The notes: generated by a model from the sequence alone, not told the origin. Numbered from the stretch's first letter, positions 7,488 to 14,922 are shown. The stretch: DNA of 36,932 nucleotides from Ammoniphilus sp. CFH 90114 (GCF_004123195.1 NZ_SDLI01000023.1:1-36932); one strand, 5' to 3'. Numbers and translations: made by a program.

Positions 7488-7739
7488 GTGCCCAAAACGG
7501 CTACCACTGAAGTTTCCTTCTTCAACGGCGTAGATGAGCACATCATCCAAACAATCATGTGGGAGTTGAAAAAAAAATCGATGAAACGCGACTATACACA
7601 TGTGAAAAACATTTACATCGTTTTGAATTGGGGGAATTTTAAATTGACTAAACCGATCCTCTCAACAAAAGGATCGGTTTCTTATTTATGCTCATCTCGG
7701 CAGAGCTCCGCTTTACCTTGCAAAAGGGGTCGGTTTTGA
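7488..7739 (+). CDS. Possible GTG-start ORF, probably a truncated gene
   Basis: Opens at GTG 7488 behind a good GGGGGAGG site. The first ~50 codons (TEVSFFNGVDEHIIQTIMWE, then KRDYTHVKNIYIVLNWG) have natural coding composition. From 7650 the frame runs through a terminator hairpin and REP-like sequence and is clearly not original coding sequence. So a real N-terminus appears joined to intergenic repeat. I do not recognise the protein. Confidence 0.35.
   Translation: MPKTATTEVSFFNGVDEHIIQTIMWELKKKSMKRDYTHVKNIYIVLNWGNFKLTKPILSTKGSVSYLCSSRQSSALPCKRGRF
7650..7688 (+). terminator. Rho-independent terminator
   Basis: AAACCGATCCT (7650-7660) pairs with AGGATCGGTTT (7670-7680), followed by CTTATTT. 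It lies downstream of the 7036 and 7488 genes; the stem sequence is unrelated to the other hairpins. Confidence 0.75.
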
Positions 7740-7784
7740 CTACGGAGAAGTTGACATTGAGTCGGACCCTGAACAATTGCTTTT

Positions 7785-8156
7785 TTAAATCCAACCTTTA
7801 ATTACGAAACCCACACACATCAAAGCTAACATGATATCCATGGCAATCATCATGTACATCATCGATTTGTGTCTCATCCAGCGGTGCACCCAAGCTGGCA
7901 CCCATGCAGGTAGTTTCATACACAAGGTGTCCTCCAAGCGTTCATTTCGCACTAAACGATACAAACAATAGATAAAGGCAATAACGGATAACACCATCAC
8001 AATCCCTTTTAGCCAAATTCCTTCAGATAGACTAGTTGTCATGCCAGGAATGTGAAATAAGATTAATAGAACATAGTAATTGCTTAACAACAAATGGGAT
8101 ACTGTATTCTTTAGACTTGAAGCCGTTTCATGTACTTCTAAATGAGAATGATTCAT
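7785..8156 (-). CDS. Hypothetical three-helix membrane protein
   Basis: 123 residues, MNHSHLEVHETASSLKN at the start. Predicted membrane segments are at about 23-41 (LLLSNYYVLLILFHI), 49-68 (LKGIVMVLSVIAFIYCLY) and 100-120 (YMMIAMDIMLALMCVGFVI). A basic loop between helices two and three (RNERLED, PAWVHRWMRHK) suggests that loop is cytoplasmic. Start ATG at 8156 has AGGAG nine bases upstream on the minus strand. No family recognised. Its 3' end is next to the REP-like sequence at 7690-7780. Confidence 0.6.
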   Translation of the reverse strand: MNHSHLEVHETASSLKNTVSHLLLSNYYVLLILFHIPGMTTSLSEGIWLKGIVMVLSVIAFIYCLYRLVRNERLEDTLCMKLPAWVPAWVHRWMRHKSMMYMMIAMDIMLALMCVGFVIKGWI

Positions 8157-8391
8157 TATAATCGCTCCTTAAATGTTAGTTTAAATTCCAACGTGACTAC
8201 AATGGGATACTATCGAACTGACTTACTTCTTCATCTCCTCCTCCTCCTTAAATTTCCTTTAAGAACATTATAAGCCTTTTAACGGGAATCTAACGCGCAA
8301 AGGTTGCAAGCCTTAGCGCAAGATTTTGCGGGGAACACGCAATTTAAGATTAGTAGATAGTCAAGAAATAAAAAAGTTAATAGATCTAGGT

Positions 8392-8481
8392 ATGAATGTC
8401 TTCCTTACATCGACGGCAATCACGTTGGCGGTTTATCTTTCAGAGATTGTGAGAAAAAGAAGCAAGAAGGAGCAAAGATAA
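8392..8481 (+). CDS. Short hydrophobic ORF in the 8157-8616 gap (doubtful)
   Basis: MNVFLTSTAITLAVYLSEIV followed by a basic tail (RKRSKKEQR). The same frame is open upstream to about 8326 (LRLVDSQEIKKLIDLG), so this may be the end of an older gene rather than a free-standing peptide. No good ribosome site. The shape (hydrophobic helix, basic tail) resembles short toxins, but support is weak. The rest of 8157-8616 shows only the leader of the minus-strand gene and a possible TATAAT at 8559 before the comP relic. Confidence 0.25.
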   Translation: MNVFLTSTAITLAVYLSEIVRKRSKKEQR

Positions 8482-8616
8482 GCAGCTTCCATCCGAGAGA
8501 AATGCATTCTTTGCGGGATGCCCCTATTTTTTTGCGCGAAAGCCTTCGTTGGTCAAACTATAATAGAAGAGTAGCGATTGACAAGATTGAAATGTCACGG
8601 TAAAGGGTGAGGATGT

Positions 8617-9202
8617 ATGAAGACGTATGCGAGTGTAATCAGGACGGTACAGCGGTTATTAAAGAACCTGCCTGATCCTACTTATATGATGGATTTAAAT
8701 GAGCAAATCTTTTGGGGGAACAAAGCCTTCGAAAAAGGGTTGGGCCATGATTTTGCAGCATTCAATCACCGTGGGGTTGGTAGAATCGTTGAAAAGTCTC
8801 TTTGAATATACCCGAATGTTTGCCAACTATGAAATTCAATTCCAAGCAGATCCGCCAGATGTCCCTCTACATGAGGACCAAATTATTGGCCTCTATCGCA
8901 TTGTTCAGGAGCTGTTGAATAACGCGTACAAACACTCGAATGCCGACCAAGTTTGCTTATCGCTTTTAAGTCAGGGTGATGAGATCCATTTTACCTATGC
9001 CGATGATGGAGTAGGGATGGATCGTGAGCTGCTCGAGGGATCCTTTCAGCATATGGGGATTGCGGGAATCGAAAAAAGGGTGTTGAGTTTGGAAGGTAAA
9101 GTGGAGTTTCATACTTCCCCACAGCAAGGGTTCCGTGTCGGGATACAATTCCAAAGAATTTGGTTTAGAGGTGAGAAAAATGGAAGTCTTATTAATCGAT
9201 GA
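8617..9202 (+). pseudogene. comP: ComP-like sensor histidine kinase with deleted middle
   Basis: The first frame (from ATG 8617, GGTGAGG site) gives a PAS-like end, LLKNLPDPTYMMDLNEQIFW. A second frame (from about 8760) gives the end of a dimerisation domain (LVESLKSLFEYTR) and an HPK7-type ATPase: N box IVQELLNNAYKHSNA, G1 DDGVGMD, G2 MGIAGIEKRV, and GFRVGIQF at the end. The phosphoacceptor His region (ER..IA..LHD) is absent and the frames do not join, so a deletion removed it and the gene cannot make a working kinase. It overlaps the following comA-like regulator, the usual comP-comA arrangement of Bacillales quorum sensing. Confidence 0.75.
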
Positions 9203-9826
9203 TCACCGTTCTGTCGTGGAAGGAACGAAAATGCTGATCGAATCGGAGCCGGATATCAACGTAACGATTGAAACCGATGTTCATTACGTATCCGACTTAG
9301 TCAGGCTGAAAAAATTTGATATTATCCTTTTGGATTTATATATGCCGCATATCAACGGGGCCGACTTAGCTAAAAAAATACTTGGTATGTTCCCGATGCG
9401 GTTATTCTCATTTATTCGGGATTTGAAATCGCGCCTCACTTTAATTTACTCATGGAGTCAGGGGTTTCTGGCTTCATTTCGAAGACATCGACCCGCGAAC
9501 AACTGATTCAGACCATTCGCTGTGCAGCAAGAAAAGAAGCGATCATCCCCATGCAGTTATTAAAGCAGCTCAGACGACAGGAGATCGTCGTACAGGGGGA
9601 CACGGAGCATGATCAAACAACCATAAGCCAGGAGGAGGATAAACTGCTTCGCGAGCTGGCTAAAGGAAGGAGCAACAAAGAAATTTCCAAAACGTTGATG
9701 ATCAGCCAACGATCGCTGGAGTACAGCTTAACAGAACTGTTTCATAAGCTGAAAGTCAGCTCCCGAGTTGAAGTGATTAAGAAGGCCAAAAGCTTAGGAA
9801 TCCTTCCGGCAGAGGATCTATACTAA
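9180..9826 (+). pseudogene. comA: ComA-like response regulator with a one-base frameshift
   Basis: Start ATG 9180 with GAGGTGA upstream. The first frame reads MEVLLIDDHRSVVEGTKML with the phospho-acceptor segment IILLDLYMP. After IL-GMFP (9391-9395) one base is missing, and the second frame continues DAVILIYSGFEIAPHF, then SGFISKTSTREQL and a LuxR-type HTH (EISKTLMISQRSLEYSLTEL, KLKVSSRVEVIKKAKSLGIL) to 9826. Collinearity with Bacillus ComA is clear (compare KRSIEYSLTSIF). Apart from the single indel every domain is present, so a sequencing error or recent loss are both possible. Confidence 0.8.
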
Positions 9827-9830
9827 TCTA

Positions 9831-9860
9831 GACCAGTCCAGTTATGACTGGTCTTTTCTT
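9831..9860 (+). terminator. Rho-independent terminator after comA
   Basis: GACCAGTC (9831-9838) pairs with GACTGGTC (9846-9853), followed by TTTTCTTTTG. It is five bases after the comA-like stop codon, with an independent stem sequence. Confidence 0.8.
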
Positions 9861-9917
9861 TTGTCATATGCATTTCTTGCGGGACCTACGCAAAAATGGG
9901 CGGGCAGGCGTTCATTG

Positions 9918-10076
9918 ATCGACGACGACAAAGCACTCCGCGCTTTACCTTGTGATCAGGGACTGTCCCTCGCTCCGCTAAAGTTAAAAGTGTGAAAGTA
10001 AACCTCCCCAATCAAAAAGATATCTTTTTGATTGGGGAGGTTATTTGTCGTTCACCTAGATTACAAAACCTTTATT
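9918..10076 (+). repeat. Most complete copy of the composite repeat
   Basis: In order: AAAGC..GCGCTTT hairpin, AGGGACTGTCCCT perfect palindrome, CTCCGCTAAAG linker, GTGTGAAAGTAA, a 21-bp perfect inverted repeat at 10001-10042 (AACCTCCCCAATC arms with no loop), tail TTATTTGTCGTTC, and then a second hairpin ACAAAACC..TTTTGCA. It lies between comA and the minus-strand gene at 10203; the remaining gap bases show nothing else. Confidence 0.75.
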
Positions 10077-10130
10077 TTGCAACGATAATTTTACGAAATT
10101 TTCTACTATTAATGCAGCCATAATGATGCA

Positions 10131-10158
10131 AAATAAAAAAACCAACTTTAGTTGGTTC
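10131..10158 (-). terminator. Terminator of the minus-strand nucleotidyltransferase gene
   Basis: Read on the minus strand, AACCAAC TAAA GTTGGTT is followed directly by TTTTTATTTT, a textbook intrinsic terminator about 45 bases after the stop codon of the gene at 10203-10547. Confidence 0.8.
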
Positions 10159-10202
10159 CTAATTCCTTCTCTATAATTTTTCGATTTTAAGGTTAAATTG
10201 CT

Positions 10203-10547
10203 CTATAGGTCAAGTTCTATTCCCTCTCTTTCAACATTATGTTTTAGTAAGGGATTTACATACTCACCTGATTCCCAATCTTTATCATTAAAATACAGAA
10301 AACTTAATGTAATGCCATAATCAATGCTTAGATCAGCTGATATATCTGACAATTTCGCTCTATCATATATTGTTTTTGGTTTTTCTGTGAGGACCAACAA
10401 ATCAATATCTGAATACTTTTCATCGTTGCCTCTTGCTTTTGATCCAAATAAAATGATCTTTTTTACCTTTAAGTCATCTTTGATTTTTTGATATAAGCTT
10501 TGTATTGCTGTTTTTTCAAGCTCAGAGATGTTTGTAAGCATGTCCAC
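10203..10547 (-). CDS. Orphan minimal nucleotidyltransferase
   Basis: 114 residues with the nucleotidyltransferase motif GSKARG (35-40) and Y-S-D-I-D (Asp47, Asp49) on a beta-hairpin, as in MntA antitoxins and KNTase-like enzymes. Unlike the pair at 5148 there is no HEPN gene on either side: upstream (higher coordinates) are 230 bases without a gene and downstream is a terminator. The C-terminal part (YFNDKDWESGEYVNPLL) is typical of the family. GGGTGG precedes the start codon. It may be an antitoxin that outlived its toxin, or a stand-alone AMP transferase. Confidence 0.75.
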   Translation of the reverse strand: MDMLTNISELEKTAIQSLYQKIKDDLKVKKIILFGSKARGNDEKYSDIDLLVLTEKPKTIYDRAKLSDISADLSIDYGITLSFLYFNDKDWESGEYVNPLLKHNVEREGIELDL

Positions 10548-10779
10548 ACCACCCTTAACAATATTATAATTTAGTCAATACCACCATTATTATAACAGGG
10601 TAGATGCTATTATGGAAAGAATATTCGATTTCTTTACTATTGCGTGCTCGGGTCCGTCGTCGGAGACAATGGTATGCTCAATATTCATTTTAAAGATGTC
10701 AAAAAACTAAAAAGAGTGTAAAATAATTAGATAAATATTAAAAGAAGGAATCTTTATTTATCTTGCACAACTTAATGAA

Positions 10780-11223
10780 ATGAAGAAGATTTTCAAGCAA
10801 ACCGATTTAATTTGTATAGTAGATACAAACAGCAATATCATTTATTTAAATAGACAGACAAGCACCATTCTTAAAGTATTAGATACCGGTGAGCCTATTG
10901 TGAACGAGATTCAGAGGATTAAGGTAAGTAATGATTTCGTAGTTCATGCGATAAATTCTGCTTTCTGGTTGAAATTAAAATCATCATTAATTGGGGCTAT
11001 AGTTGTTTCAAAGAATATAGAAAACCGAAGAGATAGGAATTTCGTAGCTTGGGGGGACCTGTATTCTATTCCAGTAAAGGATATTCAAAGTTTAAATATC
11101 CCGTGTATTAACATTGGTGTCTATGGAAAAGACGGCCATAAATTGACAGAAAGGGTATATAAATCCTATTCTTTTCAAACAGTACCAAAGATTGTTTCTC
11201 ACTTTACCCAAACTCTATTATAG
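10780..11223 (+). pseudogene. Chimeric relic: RocR-like PAS domain joined to RocB-like peptidase end
   Basis: A 147-codon frame made of two unrelated pieces. Residues ~1-80 (DLICIVDTNSNIIYLNR, TSTILKVLDTGEPIVNEIQ, SLIGAIVVSKNIEN) match the N-terminal PAS region of RocR-like sigma-54 activators, themselves with a gap after YLNR. Residues ~85-147 (LNIPCINIGVYGKDGHKLTERV, FQTVPKIVSHF) match the end of RocB-like M20 metallopeptidases. The AAA+ and HTH parts of RocR and most of RocB are gone, so the frame probably arose by a deletion across two neighbouring arginine/ornithine genes. A product would lack both activities. Start ATG 10780 has no clear ribosome site; the 230 bases before it show nothing definite. 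Confidence 0.6.
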
Positions 11224-11364
11224 AGAGCTACAGGACAAGAGAAGGTTAGAGAAGTGGTGGCGATATGTCTCAGTAAAAGAATACCAGATTTATGATAAAT
11301 TGAATTGTTCGCAATTATGAAATGAAGGTAGGAGACAACAACAAAAAAGTATAGAGGTGGCGTA

Positions 11365-11904
11365 ATGAAGAATTTAGTAGGGAAGTTAGAAGCGGTTCTA
11401 TATACATTAGATAAGGAAAGTTTTGTTACATCACGTGTGACATCAGTACAATTAGATTTTGGGGGAATCCCTGGCGACAGGCATTTTGGCATCACAACTA
11501 AATCTGATTCTCGCCTGCCAATGTATGAAAGGGGAACTGAGATTCAAAACCGCCGTCAAGTCAGTGTTGTTTCTTTAGAGGAATGCGAAAATGTAGCAAG
11601 AGAATTAGGAGTGAAAGAGATTCTTCCAGAGTGGCTAGGTGCAAATTTGTTGATCAGTGGAATAGCTGATTTGACAAAACTGCGTATGGGTAGTCGGATC
11701 ATGTTCCCAAGTGGGGCTGTAATCATTTGTGAAGGCGAAAATCCTCCTTGTATTCATCCTGGTAAAGTAATAGAGGAAAAAACGCAACAGGTAAAGATAG
11801 CACCAAAATTTGTTAAGGCCGCACATCAAAAGAGAGGCATTGTCTGTTCTGTAGAAAGACCAGGAGAAATTTATGAAAATGATAGAGTTGAAGTTATTTA
11901 TTAG
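11365..11904 (+). CDS. MOSC-domain protein, copy 2
   Basis: Same length (179 residues) and almost the same sequence as the gene at 4345, with the conserved Cys in NPPCIHPG, GIPGDRHFG and the KRGIVCSVE end. Identity at the DNA level starts about 14 bases before the ATG (TATAGAGGTGGCGT) and ends with the codons EVIY; the downstream CGCCTCGGAGTATAC repeat is shared as well, after a 27-base indel. The substitutions are mostly conservative, so both copies may be functional. Its neighbours (RocR/RocB relic, REP-like repeats) give no hint of a molybdenum pathway. Confidence 0.85.
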   Translation: MKNLVGKLEAVLYTLDKESFVTSRVTSVQLDFGGIPGDRHFGITTKSDSRLPMYERGTEIQNRRQVSVVSLEECENVARELGVKEILPEWLGANLLISGIADLTKLRMGSRIMFPSGAVIICEGENPPCIHPGKVIEEKTQQVKIAPKFVKAAHQKRGIVCSVERPGEIYENDRVEVIY

Positions 11905-11929
11905 AAGAATTGAAAATAGAACTATTGCC

Positions 11930-12062
11930 CGCCTCGGAGTATACGCCCTAGGGTAGGGGGTAGTTCCGCGGTTCTTTAAAGTGGTATAGTAAATGCCGTT
12001 TCAGCTTCTAAGCTGAAACGGCATTATTTGAGTTTACCTTACCAAAACCTTTATTTTGTAAG
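11930..12062 (+). repeat. Composite repeat with a 16-bp perfect terminator stem
   Basis: CGCCTCGGAGTATAC, CCTAGGG, GGGGTAGTTCCGCGGTTCTTTAAAG, then AATGCCGTTTCAGCTT (11992-12007) pairing with AAGCTGAAACGGCATT (12010-12025), ATTTG, and the tail module TTACCAAAACCTTTATTTTGTAAGG, itself an inverted repeat. The stem differs wholly from those at 5848 and 10001, while the flanks match. Confidence 0.7.
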
Positions 12063-12440
12063 GATTGTATCACTTTGGTAGTCAAAAGATAAAAAGTAAG
12101 ACCTCCCTTGAGCCATGCAAGCCGGCAGGTCTACTTCGTTTGTTTTGAGCCGATCCTGTACAATATCGAGTACAGATGTTAGTTGCATCTGTAGTTCTTT
12201 TATAATTATAATCCATATTAACATAGCGCTATGCATAGATAAAGAATCTTGTGACCGCCAATTCCAAAACGCTTTGCGCTTTGATGACAACGGCAAAGCA
12301 CTCTTCGCTTTTGTGGGAGTTAAACTCTCCCAACAAGATGGGAAGGTTTTTTGTCGTTCCTAATCCCATAATAAAACTCTTTTCTCTTGTACCGCTATAA
12401 AAGAATGATGTTATAAAAGGAGAAAACAAAGAAGAGTTGT
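12063..12440. other. Gap of about 400 bases with repeat remnants and a doubtful ORF
   Basis: 12265-12365 holds a further repeat copy (CGCTTTGCGCTTTGATGA, CAAAGCACTC, a GGGAGTT..ACTCTCCC stem region and TTTTTTGTCGTTC tail). On the minus strand a frame from ATG 12188 to 12051 could encode about 45 residues (SVLDIVQDRLKTNEVDL), without a convincing ribosome site. No promoter assigned. Confidence 0.4.
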
Positions 12441-12462
12441 CAGCAATTTTCTACCCAATGAG

Positions 12463-12744
12463 TTATTTTCGACGTTTCAACTCATCATAGAAGTTTTCCC
12501 TTGTTCCAATTTGCATTACCTTGACCTCAATCCGATCGTCAAAAATTTGATAAGCAATTCTATAGCCTGTTCCCTGATGGTTAAAACTCCATTTCCTAAG
12601 ATGGGACATATCCCCCTTTAAGGGTTCTCCAGCAAAAGGGTTCTCAGCAATGTCTTCTAATATCATGATGACTTTTTTAATAACAGCTTTATCAAACCGT
12701 TTGAGGTCTTTCTTTGCCTGATTGGAGACAAACAACTGATACAT
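12463..12744 (-). CDS. RelE/ParE-superfamily toxin
   Basis: 93 residues of the RelE/YafQ-like mRNA-interferase fold: MYQLFVSNQAKKDLKRFDK, then ENPFAGEPLKGDM, W-S-F-N-H-Q-G-T-G-Y-R-I-A-Y with the conserved strand Arg, and VMQIGTRENFYDEL at the end. Such toxins cleave mRNA on the ribosome. The start ATG at 12744 overlaps the stop of the antitoxin gene by one base (TAATG), so translation is coupled. The order antitoxin-toxin is standard. Confidence 0.85.
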   Translation of the reverse strand: MYQLFVSNQAKKDLKRFDKAVIKKVIMILEDIAENPFAGEPLKGDMSHLRKWSFNHQGTGYRIAYQIFDDRIEVKVMQIGTRENFYDELKRRK

Positions 12745-13109
12745 TATAATAAATCCTCGTCTTTAAGTTCTTGTTTTAAATCCTCGAGAGAAGTATATTC
12801 ACCCTTTTCGAATTCTTCATCTGATTCCCCAACCATCTTTAAAAGGGCTTTACCAAGTTCCTTCTTTCTTTCCACGATCTTCTCAGCTAAGTCTTCTTGG
12901 GAGTAACCCTCGTTGAGTAAATCTTTTATAATCAAATCCTCTAAGTCATCAAGTAGATCTTTTTTATAAAGTACAATTCTACCCTGGTCATCAATTGAGA
13001 TTTTCAGATTATCCTTAGGATAAATATTTATTTTTTCACGTAGTTCCTTCGGAATCGTGATTTGACCACGTTCGTTCACTTGGACATCAAAAAAATCCGC
13101 GTTTAGCAT
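12744..13109 (-). CDS. AbrB/SpoVT-type antitoxin
   Basis: About 121 residues. The N-terminal swapped-hairpin AbrB domain covers residues ~8-48 (VNERGQITIPKELREKI, then ISIDDQGRIVLYKK). The acidic, helical C-terminus (LLDDLEDLIIKDLLNEGYSQ, EEFEKGEYTSLEDL) is suited to wrap and neutralise the RelE-like toxin encoded next. The ATG at 13109 is preferred over the GTG at 13118 because AAAGGGTG lies about six bases before it and overlaps the GTG. AbrB domains usually repress their own promoter; the 70 bases upstream are AT-rich with a TACAAT-like box. Confidence 0.85.
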   Translation of the reverse strand: MLNADFFDVQVNERGQITIPKELREKINIYPKDNLKISIDDQGRIVLYKKDLLDDLEDLIIKDLLNEGYSQEDLAEKIVERKKELGKALLKMVGESDEEFEKGEYTSLEDLKQELKDEDLL

Positions 13110-13184
13110 TGTATTCACCCTTTCATCATTCTGATTACTGATAAAAATATTGTAGCATAGTCCAAATATTAATTCGAGTGATCA

Positions 13185-13332
13185 CCAACATCAAAGCGGC
13201 CCGCTTTACCTCCTGAAAGCGAGAGTTCCTCACTCTGCTAAAGTGTGAAAGTAAACCTCCCTAATAAAGAAGATATCTTTTTGATTGGGGAGGTTATTTG
13301 TCGTTCATCTAGCATAACAAAACCTTTACTTT
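13185..13332 (+). repeat. Composite repeat copy
   Basis: GCGGCCCGCTTTACCT, CTCACTCTGCTAAAG, GTGTGAAAGTAA, arms AACCTCCCTAAT.. and ..ATTGGGGAGGTT (13254-13293, now imperfect), TTATTTGTCGTTC, and TAACAAAACCTTTACTTTG. Closely matches 9985-10075. Confidence 0.7.
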
Positions 13333-13355
13333 GATAGGGTAATTAAATAGAACTT

Positions 13356-13383
13356 TTGTGATATCACAGGTGCATGGTATAAT
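13356..13383 (+). promoter_or_regulatory. Promoter of the Rpn-family gene
   Basis: TTGTGA (13356-13361), 16-base spacer, TATAAT (13378-13383). It is followed by GGGAGG (13393-13398) and the ATG at 13407, all in good spacing. Confidence 0.6.
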
Positions 13384-13406
13384 AATGGAAAAGGGAGGTG
13401 GTTCAG

Positions 13407-14333
13407 ATGGAAACGAAATGGATGAAGCTGTACGTTGATTTCGCTTTCAAAAGGTTATTTGGATCACGAGGAACGAGCGCATTCTGATCGCTTTTTTTGA
13501 ATGCAATGCTGAAACCACCACCGGACAGACGGATTATGGGTGTAACGATATTAGATACGGAGATGGGAAGAGAACATGAGGAAGATCGGAATGCCTTCCT
13601 CGACATCCATGCAGAGCTTAATAATGGAAACAAAGTCAATATTGAAATTCAGGTGACGAATGAACACAATATGACAAAGCGAACGCTGTATTATTGGAGC
13701 CGGACGTATATGGAAGGCTTTCAAAAAGGTGATCCTTTTGATAAGCTACCTCGGACTATCTCTATTGCTATCATTGACTATATTTTGTATAAGAAAGAAG
13801 CACTCCATCGGTATCATTTAACGTTCGATCTGATGGAGCGGGAAGAAAGCATCTTATGGGACGATACGATGGAAATTCATCTGGTAGAGATGCCGAAACT
13901 TGTGAGGATGTGGAGGCAGAAACGGATTGGATTTGGCGATGATGAAGTTATCGAATGGCTGTTGTTACTAGAAGCTGATGAAGATGAGGGACTTCGTAAA
14001 GAATTGAGGGGACGAGCTATGGACAATCCGATTTTGCACGAAGCGATGGAAAAGTGGGAAGATTTGAGCCGTGATCCGAATGCGATCCGGGAATATGAGG
14101 CGCGTCATAAGGCTTTGATGGATAGGTTAGCAGCAGAAGCAGAAAGTGAACGAAGGCAGAAAATGAAGTATGAGGAAGGTCTCAGGGAAGGTCTCAAAGA
14201 AGGAGAACACCAAAAGACGGTCGAAATTGTCCGAAATATGTTGGCAATGGGTATGGAAATTGAAGCAATCGTTCAAGTGACTGGTCTAACAATAGAACAA
14301 GTTCAAAAGCATAGACATGATCGCATCGGTTGA
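13407..14333 (+). pseudogene. Rpn-family PD-(D/E)XK nuclease/putative transposase, with an early stop
   Basis: Original start ATG 13407 with a strong site. The frame reads METKWMKLYVDFAFKRLFGS and then hits TGA at 13485. Moving one base gives NERILIAF, and a second shift in the T7 run at 13492-13498 returns to the first frame (LNAMLKPPPDRR), so two compensating indels leave a stop codon between two in-frame halves. The rest is the usual Rpn domain: LDIHAELNN..VNIEIQ (D and E-x-Q of the nuclease core), TLYYWSRTY, and a C-terminal EGLREGLKEG helix and MGMEIEAIVQVTGL. Rpn proteins promote recombination or act as phage-defence nucleases. Re-initiation at TTG 13497 would omit the conserved N-terminus. 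Confidence 0.8.
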
Positions 14334-14370
14334 GATAGCCCTCGGGTTCTGACTCAAGTGGAAGTTTGTA

Positions 14371-14415
14371 GAAGCCCTCTCAAGAGCTTGATTCTTGAGA
14401 GGGCTTCTTTCCCTT
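14371..14415 (+). terminator. Rho-independent terminator after the Rpn gene
   Basis: GAAGCCCTCTCAAGA (14371-14385) pairs with TCTTGAGAGGGCTTC, then TTTCCCTTT. A 15-bp perfect stem. Confidence 0.85.
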
Positions 14416-14424
14416 TGGAATATT

Positions 14425-14555
14425 ACCGTGATCGCCAACGGCAAAGCACTCCGCACTTTACCTTGTGATGAGGGACTGTCCAGTGGCCTTGCACGACTTT
14501 AAATACCCTAATTAAGAATAGATTTCTTGATTAGGGTGGTTATTTGTCATTATAA
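14425..14555 (+). repeat. Composite repeat copy, rearranged in the middle
   Basis: GATCGCCAACGGCAAAGCACTCCG, TGATGAGGGACTGTCC, then a divergent middle, ACCCTAATTAAGAA pairing with TTCTTGATTAGGGT (14514-14537), GGTTATTTGTCATT. The linker GCTAAAGTGTGAAAG is missing here. Confidence 0.6.
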
Positions 14556-14701
14556 ACTGCATCTTATTGAGACTATTTTTATAATAGGTAGGAGGTATGG
14601 TTACGGATAGACTATGGTAGAGAAATTTTCTAGGATAAGAGAAGCAATTACATAAAGTAGGGTGGGCGGTTGACCATCTTCCCTATAGAAGGGAGGTGGT
14701 A

Positions 14702-14791
14702 ATGACGGCATATGAGGCAATAATGATAACACTCATATCAAATTTAGTCTTGATAGGAGTCTTGACATACCTCAGCCATAGAAAAAAGTAA
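14702..14791 (+). CDS. Putative holin-like toxin (type I toxin family), 29 residues
   Basis: MTAYEAIMITLISNLVLIGV, then LTYLSHRKK. This matches the Hol_Tox/TxpA-type pattern of tiny Firmicutes toxins: M-T-x-Y/F-E-A-L/I, a single hydrophobic helix, then Lys/Arg at the end. Members depolarise the membrane and are usually kept silent by an antisense RNA. GGGAGG (14691-14696) lies five bases before the ATG. The stop codon lies inside a 12-bp stem with the 3' region (14781-14833) and a second hairpin follows at 14889. I see no certain antisense promoter. Too short for most gene finders. Confidence 0.7.
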   Translation: MTAYEAIMITLISNLVLIGVLTYLSHRKK

Positions 14792-14833
14792 CCGTCCAAC
14801 GCTCGACCAAAGGATAGGATAGTTACTTTTTTC
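14781..14833 (+). promoter_or_regulatory. Stem enclosing the toxin stop codon
   Basis: GAAAAAAGTAAC (14781-14792, including the stop TAA) is perfectly complementary to GTTACTTTTTTC (14822-14833), with a 29-base loop. The right arm is U-rich, so it could serve as terminator or as an mRNA fold that controls decay or translation of the toxin message. Confidence 0.55.
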
Positions 14834-14888
14834 CGGAACTTACTTATTATGTTTGGTCAGCTGCTCTTCAAGCGGCATGTAGTTGTAC

Positions 14889-14922
14889 GGTCAGGTGTGT
14901 CAGCGCCTGACCATCTTTTATT
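14889..14922 (+). terminator. Probable terminator in the 14792-15143 gap
   Basis: GGTCAGG (14889-14895) pairs with CCTGACC (14906-14912), followed by ATCTTTTATTT. The TGACCATCTT string also occurs before the toxin at 14671. The rest of the gap to 15143 holds GTCCCC strings and a TATAAT close to the next start. Confidence 0.5.

Noticed and set aside
9180-9826. Programmed frameshift in the ComA-like gene
   Set aside because: No slippery heptamer with a stimulatory structure is visible at the break, and the neighbouring kinase is also broken, so decay is simpler.
12051-12188. Possible 45-residue minus-strand gene
   Set aside because: Composition is partly coding-like but there is no good ribosome site and the 3' end lies in repeat sequence.
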